A stretch of 36,950 nt of DNA from contig JACJXV010000037.1 of NCBI GenBank assembly GCA_020636445.1, positions 1-36,950 of the forward strand. Reading direction: 5' to 3'. Source of the DNA: Lewinellaceae bacterium (lineage in GTDB: Bacteria > Bacteroidota > Bacteroidia > Chitinophagales > Saprospiraceae). A program made the translations under genes and the position numbers. A model generated the notes under the pieces. That model did no database searches and had not been told where the DNA came from. It worked only from the letters and a program-made list of their open reading frames with translations. This document shows positions 17,221-26,078 of the stretch, in pieces (the first letter of the stretch is position 1; each line of letters begins with the position of its first letter).

Positions 17221-18523
17221 CGGTATAGGTCAATTTAAACAACACGTAGGAGGAGAGCAAAATACCAAAATACACCCCTGCCAGTGCCCAATTCTGGATC
17301 GTCATCGCCAGTAGTGCAATTGCTGCAATGATCAAGGCCACCCAAGGGGTAACCGGAAAACCAGGCACCCGAAAGGGACGCTCCAACTGAGGTTCTTTAC
17401 GCCGCAGCACCAAAAGGGAAATCATCGAAATGATGTATAAGGTAAGGGCCCCAAAGCAAGCTATGGTAATAATCTCTCCGGTTTTTCCGGTAAACAAAGC
17501 TACCATGCCAATCACCAGATTAAAAACCAGCGCATTAGCAGGCGTACGAAAGCGTGGGTGTACCCGACCCAACACGCGCGGGGCAAAACCCACCCGACCA
17601 AATTCAAAGGTGGAACGCCCGGCAGCCAGAATAATGCCGTGAAAAGATGCCACCAACCCAAAAACACCGACCGAGGTAACCAGGGTAAATAGCAGGTGGC
17701 CCTCTCCATAAATACGGGACAGCGCCAATGGCAACGGTGAATCCGTTGCCAGAGCTCCGGCTGTGGGGTAAACTACGGCTTCCCACCCGGCAACCCCCAC
17801 AGATGTGCCAAACGTCAGGATGCACAACAGGATCAGGGTAAGTAAGGCCGAACCAAATCCCAACAGCACATTCCGCTGCGGGTTGATCGTCTCTTCAGCC
17901 ACATTAGCCACGCCTTCAATGGCCAGGAAAAACCAGATAGCAAATGGAATGGCGGCAAAAGCCCCTTCCCAACCATGAGGCAGTGCATTTTGCGTTAAGT
18001 TTTCCCACGCAAAGGCAGGTGCGGCAGCTCCGGCAAAAACTAACAGTTCGGCTATAGCGATTACCGTAACCAACAGCTCAAAGGAAGCTGCCACTTTTAC
18101 GCCATAAATATTCAGGCCTGTAAACAACAGATACGCAATAACACCGATCACCACCACGGGGACTCCGGGTAAAAATAAATGCAGGTAGGCCCCAATGGCA
18201 AAGGCAATAGCCGGAGGGGCAAAAATGAACTCGATGTTTTGGGCCATCCCCCCCAGGAAGCCCCAGTCAGGCCCCAGGGCCCGCAGCGCATAATCAAAAA
18301 CACCTCCCGCCCGCGGAATCGCACAGGCGAGTTCGGTGTAGCTGAACGTAAAGCACGCATACATCAGCATGATGAACAGGGTCGCCACAGCCAACCCCAG
18401 GGTTCCGCCTTTTTCCAGACCCAGATTCCAACCAAAATACATCCCGGAAATGACATATCCTACTCCCAGGCCCCATAGCATTACCGGCCCTAAGGTTCGT
18501 TTAAGTGTGGTCGTTTGTTCCAT
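17210..18523 (-). CDS. APC-superfamily amino acid/amine permease, ethanolamine-permease-like
   Basis: A 437-residue transporter with about 12 hydrophobic helices. N-terminal elements (LGPVMLWGLGVGYVISGMYF, FSYTELACAIPRAGGVFDYA, IEFIFAPPAIAFAIGAYL) strongly recall the ethanolamine permease subfamily of APC transporters; the AIP.AGG motif binds the amine/amino group in this superfamily. Later AEETINPQRNVLLGF and LAAGRSTFEFGRVGFAPRVL are also typical. First gene of the operon, overlapping the ligase gene by 11 bases, so it likely imports the ligase's amine substrate. Other amine or amino-acid substrates (putrescine, for example) remain possible. Confidence 0.88.
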   Translation of the reverse strand: MEQTTTLKRTLGPVMLWGLGVGYVISGMYFGWNLGLEKGGTLGLAVATLFIMLMYACFTFSYTELACAIPRAGGVFDYALRALGPDWGFLGGMAQNIEFIFAPPAIAFAIGAYLHLFLPGVPVVVIGVIAYLLFTGLNIYGVKVAASFELLVTVIAIAELLVFAGAAAPAFAWENLTQNALPHGWEGAFAAIPFAIWFFLAIEGVANVAEETINPQRNVLLGFGSALLTLILLCILTFGTSVGVAGWEAVVYPTAGALATDSPLPLALSRIYGEGHLLFTLVTSVGVFGLVASFHGIILAAGRSTFEFGRVGFAPRVLGRVHPRFRTPANALVFNLVIGMVALFTGKTGEIITIACFGALTLYIISMISLLVLRRKEPQLERPFRVPGFPVTPWVALIIAAIALLAMTIQNWALAGVYFGILLSSYVLFKLTYTDEE

Positions 18524-18660
18524 ATTGGACTTGTAAAAAAGGGATGATCAAGGTGTCAGTTAAAACTACAAAACCTTAGGGATATTCTTGTCTTCGACCG
18601 ACCATCCTTTGAGCCAAGTAGGCTGACAGCTCAAAATAATTCGGAGATTTTATTATAAAA

Positions 18661-18689
18661 TTGCTATCTTAAAGTTAGCTATATACTTG
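18661..18689 (+). promoter_or_regulatory. Candidate promoter of the small lipoprotein gene
   Basis: TTG at 18661-18663, then 18 bases, then TATACTTG at 18682-18689, one mismatch from TAnnTTTG. The spacing equals that seen before the transketolase and GH16 genes. It would give a leader of about 75 bases before the ATG at 18768. Confidence 0.4.
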
Positions 18690-18767
18690 ACGCAATTTTT
18701 TCCTCGCTAATAGCTTCTCATAGTTTAAGACGACTCCAAAGAATTTTACTCACCAAAACCTATTATC

Positions 18768-19331
18768 ATGAAAACTCCCAAGTTTCCATTAGCCATTTTA
18801 TTGTTTGGCATTATGTTTATGTTGAGCAGTTGCACCCAGGACAATGTTGCTCCTATTGATGAAGGAGCGACGATAAGCGCGTTGGGGCAATCCCAGGCAG
18901 TTGCGGACCAGGCCCGCAAAGGACAAAATGGTCCTTCGGCCAGTGGTCATGGTTATTTTCTTCTACCTGATGATACCAAGCGCCAATTTACCTTTCATGC
19001 CAATACCATGCCGGATGGTAGTGTTCAGGGGAACGGCGTACTCACCTATCAGGGGGGTGAGTTGAATATCAAATTTGATATTGACTGCCTTTCGATTACA
19101 GGTAATACAGCGTTTATGAGTGGCGTAATTACCAGTAGTAACCTTGAGGGAGCGCCAGTGGGAACACCTTGCCTATTCCAGGTTGAAGATAATGGTGAAG
19201 GTTCAAAAACCGATCCAGATAACATCAGCCGTTTACTCATTACGGACGCATTCCCTCTTGATTGTGCCAATCCTAGTGTGATTTTCTTTTTGTACCCGGT
19301 TATCGGGGGTAACATCCAGGTTAAGAACTAA
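18768..19331 (+). CDS. Lipoprotein of unknown function
   Basis: A 187-residue protein with a lipoprotein signal peptide (ILLFGIMFMLSSC, Cys22), hence probably in the outer membrane or periplasm. The mature part starts with a flexible stretch rich in Ala, Gln and Gly (about residues 28-65), then a beta-rich domain: GHGYFLLPDDTKRQFTFHAN, DGSVQGNGVLTYQGGELNIK, ITGNTAFMSGVITSS. Further Cys residues occur in DIDCLS, GTPCLF and LDCANP, which may form disulfides. I do not recognise a catalytic motif; the domain resembles small beta-sandwich proteins of unknown function common in environmental bacteria. It is a single-gene unit with its own candidate promoter and a strong terminator. Confidence 0.85.
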   Translation: MKTPKFPLAILLFGIMFMLSSCTQDNVAPIDEGATISALGQSQAVADQARKGQNGPSASGHGYFLLPDDTKRQFTFHANTMPDGSVQGNGVLTYQGGELNIKFDIDCLSITGNTAFMSGVITSSNLEGAPVGTPCLFQVEDNGEGSKTDPDNISRLLITDAFPLDCANPSVIFFLYPVIGGNIQVKN

Positions 19332-19402
19332 CCTAAAATCCTAATCCTGGGTAGAATAGGACTACGATACCACTTTCGTACCAGGATCACAATGGTTTCG
19401 CC

Positions 19403-19437
19403 AAGGGCTGCTTTAGTGTATCACTAAAGCAGCCCTT
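19403..19437. terminator. Strong stem-loop terminator between convergent genes
   Basis: A perfect 16-bp inverted repeat (AAGGGCTGCTTTAGTG at 19403-19418, its complement at 19422-19437) with a three-base loop TAT. It lies between the lipoprotein gene (plus) and the propeller-LuxR regulator gene (minus). The flanking AA/TT ends give short T tracts on both strands, so it may act in both directions. Confidence 0.8.
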
Positions 19438-19549
19438 ATTCATACCTGCGGAACAACAACAATGCACTTACGCAGTCCGCGTAATAGCATTTTGCCGCAG
19501 TAGTCAATTCCGGGCAGTGGCATTCAACCTAACGAATAAAGAGCAGGTT

Positions 19550-22474
19550 TTAATAATTCATCAAAAACTGGTTAAGGTTTGCACCAGAGGCAAGGTCCAA
19601 TTTTTTTCGCAATCGGTAGCGGTTGGTTTCCACGCTGCGGATAGAGATATTCATCAGGGATGCAATTTCCTTGGTGGATAGGTTCATGCGCAAATAGGTG
19701 CACATTTTGTAATCACTGGGACTAAGGTTGGGGAATTCTTCCGTCAGGCGTTTATAAAAATTGGTGTGTACCTGATCGAAGCTTTTGACAAAGTCCTGCC
19801 AATTGGCATCTATATCGGCATTGCGTTCCGTAATGCGGAGGATTTGCTTGAGTTCCTTTTTAATCTCAGGTTGGTCATCAAGTCTTTTTTCCAACTTCTT
19901 GGCAACCGTGTTGATCTCGGTGATCAATTCGTTTTTGTTCACCAGGTGATAGGTGAAGGAAATAAGCTCCTGGTTCTTGAAATTGATCTCCGCCATTAGC
20001 TTCTCATTCTGCAGCCGGGTGATTTCTTCCCTGGAGGTCTTGGCATAATTCAGGTACTGTTGCTCTTTCTCCTTGTTGCTTTCCAATAAATGGGATTTCT
20101 CGCGGTCATATTTTTTCTGTTGCCGCTTGAAGAAAAAAGAGGCGGCGGAAAAGGCAGCCATGACAATACCTAACCAGAGTGCGTATTCGTACCAAGGGCG
20201 GATAATGTGAAAATTGACCGCATAAGGATCACTTTCTGCACCCGATTCATATTTTGCTTTGACGATGAGCGAGTATCGTCCTGGAGGAAGATTACGGATA
20301 CTAATAACGGGGGATGAGGTCCATTCCGACCAATCGGGATCACTACCATCAATTTTGTGGCGGTACAGAATATGTTCTTTCTGGGCATGGTTTTTCACGG
20401 AGAAAAAGAAGGAAAAATTATTGTGGGCCTTCTTGAAATTGAAGCCTTTACCTGCTGTAGCACTACCCAGGTGTCCGGTAAAAAACAGGCTGTCCGGATT
20501 AGCATGTAAGACAGCCTTGGTCAGAAAAATTTCCAGGGTTTCGGTATTCTCGATATAATGAATTGGGTCAAAGAACAAAAAACCTTTTTCGGTTGGGAAG
20601 ATGACATTGTGTTTATCAATGGCATATACAGACTCAAACCCACCTGGGAGTAAACCGGTAATTTCGTTGATTGGATACTTTTGAAAAGAAGGGTTAAGAA
20701 TTTTTTCCGGCACCATCAAGTAGGTAGCATCCCGGGTTCCGTACCACAAATTTTGGTACGTATCCTGAATCAGGAACTCCAGGGAAGAGGCCGGAACGCC
20801 CCAGCGTTCAAGATCCGGGTAAGAAGCCAGCGTTTTTTCATCCGGATTGTAGCGAAAAAACTGTTGCCCATCCGTAAGGACAATGTTATGGTTTATGTCA
20901 TAGAAGACATTTTGGAGGACCTTATTAAGGTTATTTTGGTGAGAATATTGAATGGGCTTTACTTCGGTGTCAAAAATATCGCTGCGAGGAATGAAGAACA
21001 CCCCCCGATAAGGATGCCCTATCCAGATATTATCCGCAGCATCTTGGGTTATGATTCGGCTACTTTCCGTAAAACCTTTGAGCACACGTTTTTCGTTCCA
21101 TTGACCACCTTGCTTTTCAAACAGGATCAAGCCTTTGTAGAATCCGGCCAATGCTGTGTGTTCGTTTAACTGGATAAACTTCCACACACCAGCCTGGTTT
21201 GAAATTTTCCGACTGGAAAATCTCTCAATTTGGAATGCGCCTTCATGGTGGCCAATCAGGAGTTGTTCTCCAATAGGATTCAGGCTCCAAACCTGCCCCC
21301 GGGTCTCCGGCAATAATCTGGACATTTTCTTTTCCTCGGGCAAATAGTATTTCTTCCAGGGAACCGAATACAGGCCGGAATTTGTACCAAAGTAGAGATA
21401 GTTATTAAACAGCGCAACAGCGCTGCCAGCTCCTTCGAGCTCGCCGTCCGGAAAATAAACTCTAAACGGGTTTCTAAGATCGACCAGATCGATACCATTA
21501 TCCAGGCCTAGCCAAATATTGCCTCCGGTAGTTCCCAAAATGCTAAGAACGGTGTTATTCTGCAGGCCATTTTTTTTGTGCAAATGTTGTACTACCCGTC
21601 GCTGAGGGTCAATGATAGCCATTCCGTTAAAAGTGGTCCCGATTAGTATCCGGCCATCAGGCATCAAGGTTGAGCAATAAATAATGTTTCTTCGCCAGAA
21701 GTCATCATGACTAGTCTCCCAGGGTACAAATCCCGTTTTGGTCTCTACAAAAATGCCATTGTTGCTGGTTGTGACCAGTATCGAATCCGGCTTATAGTTT
21801 AACACCCCAGTGATTAGTCCTTTGTCAAAGAGGGAATGAGTCTCCCGCAGTCTAACCCCGGTTTGGTCAACATGGTATAGCCGGTTGAACTCATCCTGAA
21901 CGACGACTTCATCGCCCCATTTACCAATGAACGGGAGTAAATGATCTCCGTTGAATAGACCCGAAATTCTTCCGCCTGCGTACAGGAACACTTGGTTATT
22001 GGTGCGAAAAAAAATGCCTTGATGATCAATAATAATATCCCAAACATCTTCAAAGGAAGAGTCTTGAGGCTCGATCAGCGCCAATAAAGAATGGTATTCG
22101 AGTACTCCCCGTTTATTGGGAGCGAAATAGCCAAACTCGCCCTGCCCACCGACATAGACCCTACCCTGCTCACCGACTGCAACAGAACGGACCACCGTTT
22201 GATTAGGAAGGGGGTACAGATCCCAGTTGTAGCCATCAAAGACGAGCATTCCTTCATTGTTCGCAAAGTAGGTATACCCGAGAGAGTCTTCGGCAATTTC
22301 CCAGGTTTGGGTTCCAGAGCGAATGTCCTTTTTGTAGTAGTTAACCACAGGTGGATCTCCCAGGTTGGTGGGTTGACTGATAATGCATGTGTTCACACCG
22401 AATAAAAAGGCCCCCAGGACAAAAGGCCAGCGCCAATGAAACAAGTTCGGATCAGACACTTTAAAAGGAAGCAT
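19550..22474 (-). CDS. Membrane-anchored propeller/Y_Y_Y regulator with LuxR-type DNA-binding domain
   Basis: A 974-residue one-component regulator. It has a hydrophobic N-terminal signal (FVLGAFLFGVNTCIISQP), a periplasmic beta-propeller of two-component-regulator repeats (for example TGGNIWLGLDNGIDLVDL), a Y_Y_Y domain (LYRHKIDGSDPDWSEW, ISIRNLPPGRYSLIVKAKYE), one membrane helix (YALWLGIVMAAFSAASFFF), a coiled-coil-like linker with many Lys/Glu, and a C-terminal LuxR/GerE helix-turn-helix (LSPSDYKMCTYLRMNLSTKE, IASLMNISIRSVETNRYRLR). No kinase, phosphotransfer or receiver domain is present, so signal passage to the HTH must be direct. It is divergent from the SusC gene by 470 bases and is the likely activator of this glucan locus. 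Confidence 0.92.
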   Translation of the reverse strand: MLPFKVSDPNLFHWRWPFVLGAFLFGVNTCIISQPTNLGDPPVVNYYKKDIRSGTQTWEIAEDSLGYTYFANNEGMLVFDGYNWDLYPLPNQTVVRSVAVGEQGRVYVGGQGEFGYFAPNKRGVLEYHSLLALIEPQDSSFEDVWDIIIDHQGIFFRTNNQVFLYAGGRISGLFNGDHLLPFIGKWGDEVVVQDEFNRLYHVDQTGVRLRETHSLFDKGLITGVLNYKPDSILVTTSNNGIFVETKTGFVPWETSHDDFWRRNIIYCSTLMPDGRILIGTTFNGMAIIDPQRRVVQHLHKKNGLQNNTVLSILGTTGGNIWLGLDNGIDLVDLRNPFRVYFPDGELEGAGSAVALFNNYLYFGTNSGLYSVPWKKYYLPEEKKMSRLLPETRGQVWSLNPIGEQLLIGHHEGAFQIERFSSRKISNQAGVWKFIQLNEHTALAGFYKGLILFEKQGGQWNEKRVLKGFTESSRIITQDAADNIWIGHPYRGVFFIPRSDIFDTEVKPIQYSHQNNLNKVLQNVFYDINHNIVLTDGQQFFRYNPDEKTLASYPDLERWGVPASSLEFLIQDTYQNLWYGTRDATYLMVPEKILNPSFQKYPINEITGLLPGGFESVYAIDKHNVIFPTEKGFLFFDPIHYIENTETLEIFLTKAVLHANPDSLFFTGHLGSATAGKGFNFKKAHNNFSFFFSVKNHAQKEHILYRHKIDGSDPDWSEWTSSPVISIRNLPPGRYSLIVKAKYESGAESDPYAVNFHIIRPWYEYALWLGIVMAAFSAASFFFKRQQKKYDREKSHLLESNKEKEQQYLNYAKTSREEITRLQNEKLMAEINFKNQELISFTYHLVNKNELITEINTVAKKLEKRLDDQPEIKKELKQILRITERNADIDANWQDFVKSFDQVHTNFYKRLTEEFPNLSPSDYKMCTYLRMNLSTKEIASLMNISIRSVETNRYRLRKKLDLASGANLNQFLMNY

Positions 22475-22944
22475 TAACAGACAGTTAAATTACGCAAAGG
22501 GCGAATGGTTTAATTGCGAAGGCTCCTTTCGGCCACAGAAAAAAATTACACGCAAGTGGTAAAACCTTGCGGTCATCGATGAACGCATGTAATCTTTACC
22601 CAGATGCATGTACTGTACTGATGTAGTACCACAAAATACGAATTGTAGTGGTATTGACGTAGTGCATTCACACAATTTCTGTTTTCCTATTCCAATCTTT
22701 GTTAAGGTTATAAAATAAAACTAAGGGGTTCTAAAATAAAACATTATTTTGGAAACCATTAGCAAAAACGCCGAAAAGCATCATTCTCAACATTGCAGTC
22801 CTAACTTTTTTTTGGATCTTTGGGTAGGATCTATCCTATCAAGGAAGGCAGCCTTCACGTGGTTGAGAAATGAACTTGTAGAGTTCTCCCTGCAGACACA
22901 CTCGTATTTTGACAATATAATTTATTCAACAAACCATTCACCAA
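22475..22944. promoter_or_regulatory. Divergent regulatory region with a repeat cluster, between regulator and SusC genes
   Basis: No gene is supported here. At 22604-22667 lies a repeat cluster: GTAGT occurs three times (22623, 22645 and 22659), TACCAC at 22627-22632 faces GTGGTA at 22648-22653, and ATGCA at 22604-22608 faces TGCAT at 22663-22667. This is a plausible binding region for the LuxR-type regulator. The rest is AT-rich (22690-22760). No full TTG-N18-TAnnTTTG promoter was found for SusC; near matches are AATCTTTG at 22694-22701 and TTATTTTG at 22744-22751, fitting an activator-dependent promoter. Confidence 0.45.
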
Positions 22945-25900
22945 ATGTTAAAGGAACAAACAAAAAATCTGCTTGTGCTGGTGTTGGTGTTGGTGGCATC
23001 ATTTACCTATGCGCAACGTACGGTAAGTGGAACAGTTACCGACGCAAATACCAATGAGGCTATTATTGGAGCCAACGTGCTCATCAAAGGATCCGGCGAT
23101 GGAACGATAACGGATTTAGACGGCATGTACTCCCTTACTGTACCCTCCTCTGGAGCTGTTACCCTCGTTTTTTCTTACACAGGATATAAGGACCAGGAGA
23201 TCACCTTAGGGGCAAGCGACATCGTGAACGTGTCGATGGAAGAAGGCCTCATTCTGGATGAGATCGTCATTGTCGGCTATGGCATCCAGAAGAAGAGTGT
23301 CGTTACCGGCGCTATTTCGAGTCTTAAAACCAAAGATCTGGAAAAAGTCCCCAATGGCCGGGTAGAACAATCGCTGCAAGGCCGTGTCGCCGGGGTTACT
23401 ATTGCTCAAAACTCTGGGCAGCCTGGTTCGCCATCCACCATCCGGGTGCGCGGGGTGACTACGTTTGGTAACGGTGGCAATAACCCGCTGTGGGTTATCG
23501 ACGGTGTTGTTGTTGACGCCGGCGCTATTGGCTTCCTGAACCAAACCGACATAGAGTCGATCGAAGTATTGAAAGACGCCGCTTCCGCCGCCATTTATGG
23601 TACGCGGGCAGCTACCGGTGTTATTCTGGTCACGACAAAGAAAGGGAAAGCCGGACAGCTTAACGTTAATTACAACGGCTTTGTAGGAACTTCTTCTCCT
23701 GCTAAGGTTTTGCAACTGCTCAACGCCTCCCAGTATGCTACCCTGCTTAACGAGCGCTCGGTTGCTGGTGGTGGTGACATCCTCTTTCCTAACGTAAACC
23801 TAGGTGTTGGCACCGACTGGCAGAAGGAGATTTTCAACTATAGTGCCTTCCGGCATACGAATGAGCTTAGCCTGAGCGGAGGAAATGACAAGTCGACGTT
23901 CTACGTTTCGGCGGGTGTCCAGGAACAGGACGGAATTGTAGCCTCTGAAATTTCCAATTACCAAAAACAAAACTTCCGGATTAACTCCACCCACAAAATC
24001 TCGAAAATCTTTACGTTCGGACAGACCCTGGGCTATACGCACCAGAAAAGCATCGGGATTGGGTCGATTGACGAGTATGGTGGTGTACTGAGCTCTGCTG
24101 TAAACCTCGATCCCATTACCCCGGTAGTGGTTACGGATCCAGTGGCTGCCAACGCAGCGCCTTACAGTGTCAACCCGGTAATCCGGAATTCAGCGGGCCA
24201 GCCTTATGGTATTTCGTCCCTCGTAGGTCAGGAAATGCGCAACCCACAGGCTTACATTCAGACCCGCCTGGGCGCGTTCGATTGGTCTGACGATTTTGTA
24301 GGCAATGCCTATTTGGATGCGGCCATTACCAAGGATCTTAGCTTCCGTACCACAGTGGGTGGTAAGAAAGCTTTCTGGGGTGGACAGGGCTTTACGCCAG
24401 TGTTCTACCTGAGTGCCACCAGCCGTACCTCGCAAAACAGCTACTTCAAAGCAGAGAACAGTGTATTCAACTGGAACGTGGAGAACACCCTGACTTATAC
24501 CAAGACGCTGGGTAACCATAACCTTACTGTTCTGCTTGGGCAGGCAGCCTATATGGAAAATAATGGCGGGGGTAGCTCCACAACCATGTTCAACCTGCCG
24601 GTGAATTCCTATGAAGATGCTTCCTTCAGCTTCGATATTCCACAGACCAGCCGCTCAACGGGGGCTTACGATATGGTTCGCCATAAAGTTACCTCTTTGT
24701 TCAGCCGTCTTAACTACAACTTCAAAGAGAAATACCTGTTCACCGGGATTATTCGCCGGGACGGATCTACGCGCTTTGGTGCTAACAACAAATACGGTGT
24801 ATTCCCCTCAGTTTCGATGGGTTGGGTTGTCACCAACGAAGACTTCTGGGTACCTAACTCCCTCGTTACCTTGCTGAAAATCCGGGGTGGTTATGGCGTT
24901 GTAGGGAATGACGCCATCCGTGACTTTGGGTACTTAGCTACCGTAGCTGGCGGTTTCAACTACACCATTGGCAACTCGGGGATCATTACGACTGGTTATG
25001 CCCCGACTTCGCTGGACAACCCTGATTTGAAATGGGAGGAAACGGCTCAGACGAATATCGGTTTCGAACTTGAACTGCTCAGCTCGCTAAGCGTTAACTT
25101 CGACTACTTCAAGAAAGTTACTTCGGGCATCTTGCGGCCGATCACCATTCCAGGATATGTCGGCGTTTCTGAATCACCGGTTTCCAATATTGCCGATATG
25201 GAAAACAGCGGGATTGAAGTAGAACTGGGTTATAACAAGAAATTCGGTGACCTTACTTTTTCCGCGAATGCAAACTTCGCTACCCTGAAAAACGTTGTTA
25301 CATACGTAGCTGCTGATGCCGACTTCATTACCGGTGATGCGTCCTTCCAATCGATGGGCGTGGTGACCAGAACGGCTGTTGGTCAATCTTACAACACCTT
25401 CTATGGCTTCCGGACTGCAGGTATTTTCCAAAACGAAGCTGAAATCCAGGCTTACCGCAATTCATCGGATGCTATGATTCAGCCGAATGCACGTCCTGGT
25501 GATTTCCGTTGGGAAGACGTAAATGGTGATGGAAAAATTACCAATGATGACAAAACGTTCCTGGGCAGCAACATTCCTAAGTACACCTATGGCTTTACCG
25601 TCAACCTGGCGTACAAAGGATTTGACTTCATGGCTTTTGCTCAAGGTGCAGGTGGTAACAAGATTTTCCAGGGGATTCGTCGTTTGGATATCGGAAATGC
25701 TAACTTCCAGACCGTTGCAATGAGCCGCTGGACTGGCGAAGGCACTTCTAACACCTACCCTCGTTTGTCGAGCAATGACCCTAATGGAAACTTTAGCAAT
25801 ATGTCCGACTTTTACCTGGAAGATGGTGATTACCTCCGGCTCAAATTGGTCCAGTTGGGTTATACTATCCCTGGCCGCGTATTCGGCAGCCGGTCATCCG

Positions 25901-26058
25901 CGACCCGCGTACGTTTGTATGTGAATGCTGAAAACCTGCTGACCCTCACCAACTACACCGGATATGATCCGGAAATTGGTGGCGGCGTATTTGGTATTGA
26001 CAAAGGTTTCTATCCGCAGGCGCGGGCATTCATGTTTGGTGCACAAGTACAATTTTAA
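22945..26058 (+). CDS. SusC/RagA-family TonB-linked outer membrane transporter
   Basis: A 1037-residue outer membrane transporter. It has a signal peptide (LLVLVLVLVASFTYAQ), a carboxypeptidase-D-like N-terminal domain at about 25-105 (VSGTVTDANTNEAIIGANVL), a TonB-box-like region, the SusC signature around DEIVIVGYGIQKKSVVTGAI, a plug domain (LQGRVAGVTIAQNSGQPGSP, IRVRGVTTFG, IESIEVLKDAASAAIYGTRA) and a long beta-barrel ending in FMFGAQVQF with terminal Phe. It imports oligosaccharides through the outer membrane with the SusD lipoprotein encoded 20 bases downstream. Context with GH16 and GH30 suggests beta-glucan oligosaccharides. Confidence 0.97.
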   Translation: MLKEQTKNLLVLVLVLVASFTYAQRTVSGTVTDANTNEAIIGANVLIKGSGDGTITDLDGMYSLTVPSSGAVTLVFSYTGYKDQEITLGASDIVNVSMEEGLILDEIVIVGYGIQKKSVVTGAISSLKTKDLEKVPNGRVEQSLQGRVAGVTIAQNSGQPGSPSTIRVRGVTTFGNGGNNPLWVIDGVVVDAGAIGFLNQTDIESIEVLKDAASAAIYGTRAATGVILVTTKKGKAGQLNVNYNGFVGTSSPAKVLQLLNASQYATLLNERSVAGGGDILFPNVNLGVGTDWQKEIFNYSAFRHTNELSLSGGNDKSTFYVSAGVQEQDGIVASEISNYQKQNFRINSTHKISKIFTFGQTLGYTHQKSIGIGSIDEYGGVLSSAVNLDPITPVVVTDPVAANAAPYSVNPVIRNSAGQPYGISSLVGQEMRNPQAYIQTRLGAFDWSDDFVGNAYLDAAITKDLSFRTTVGGKKAFWGGQGFTPVFYLSATSRTSQNSYFKAENSVFNWNVENTLTYTKTLGNHNLTVLLGQAAYMENNGGGSSTTMFNLPVNSYEDASFSFDIPQTSRSTGAYDMVRHKVTSLFSRLNYNFKEKYLFTGIIRRDGSTRFGANNKYGVFPSVSMGWVVTNEDFWVPNSLVTLLKIRGGYGVVGNDAIRDFGYLATVAGGFNYTIGNSGIITTGYAPTSLDNPDLKWEETAQTNIGFELELLSSLSVNFDYFKKVTSGILRPITIPGYVGVSESPVSNIADMENSGIEVELGYNKKFGDLTFSANANFATLKNVVTYVAADADFITGDASFQSMGVVTRTAVGQSYNTFYGFRTAGIFQNEAEIQAYRNSSDAMIQPNARPGDFRWEDVNGDGKITNDDKTFLGSNIPKYTYGFTVNLAYKGFDFMAFAQGAGGNKIFQGIRRLDIGNANFQTVAMSRWTGEGTSNTYPRLSSNDPNGNFSNMSDFYLEDGDYLRLKLVQLGYTIPGRVFGSRSSATRVRLYVNAENLLTLTNYTGYDPEIGGGVFGIDKGFYPQARAFMFGAQVQF

Positions 26059-26078
26059 CATAAATAAAACCAGTTGAT

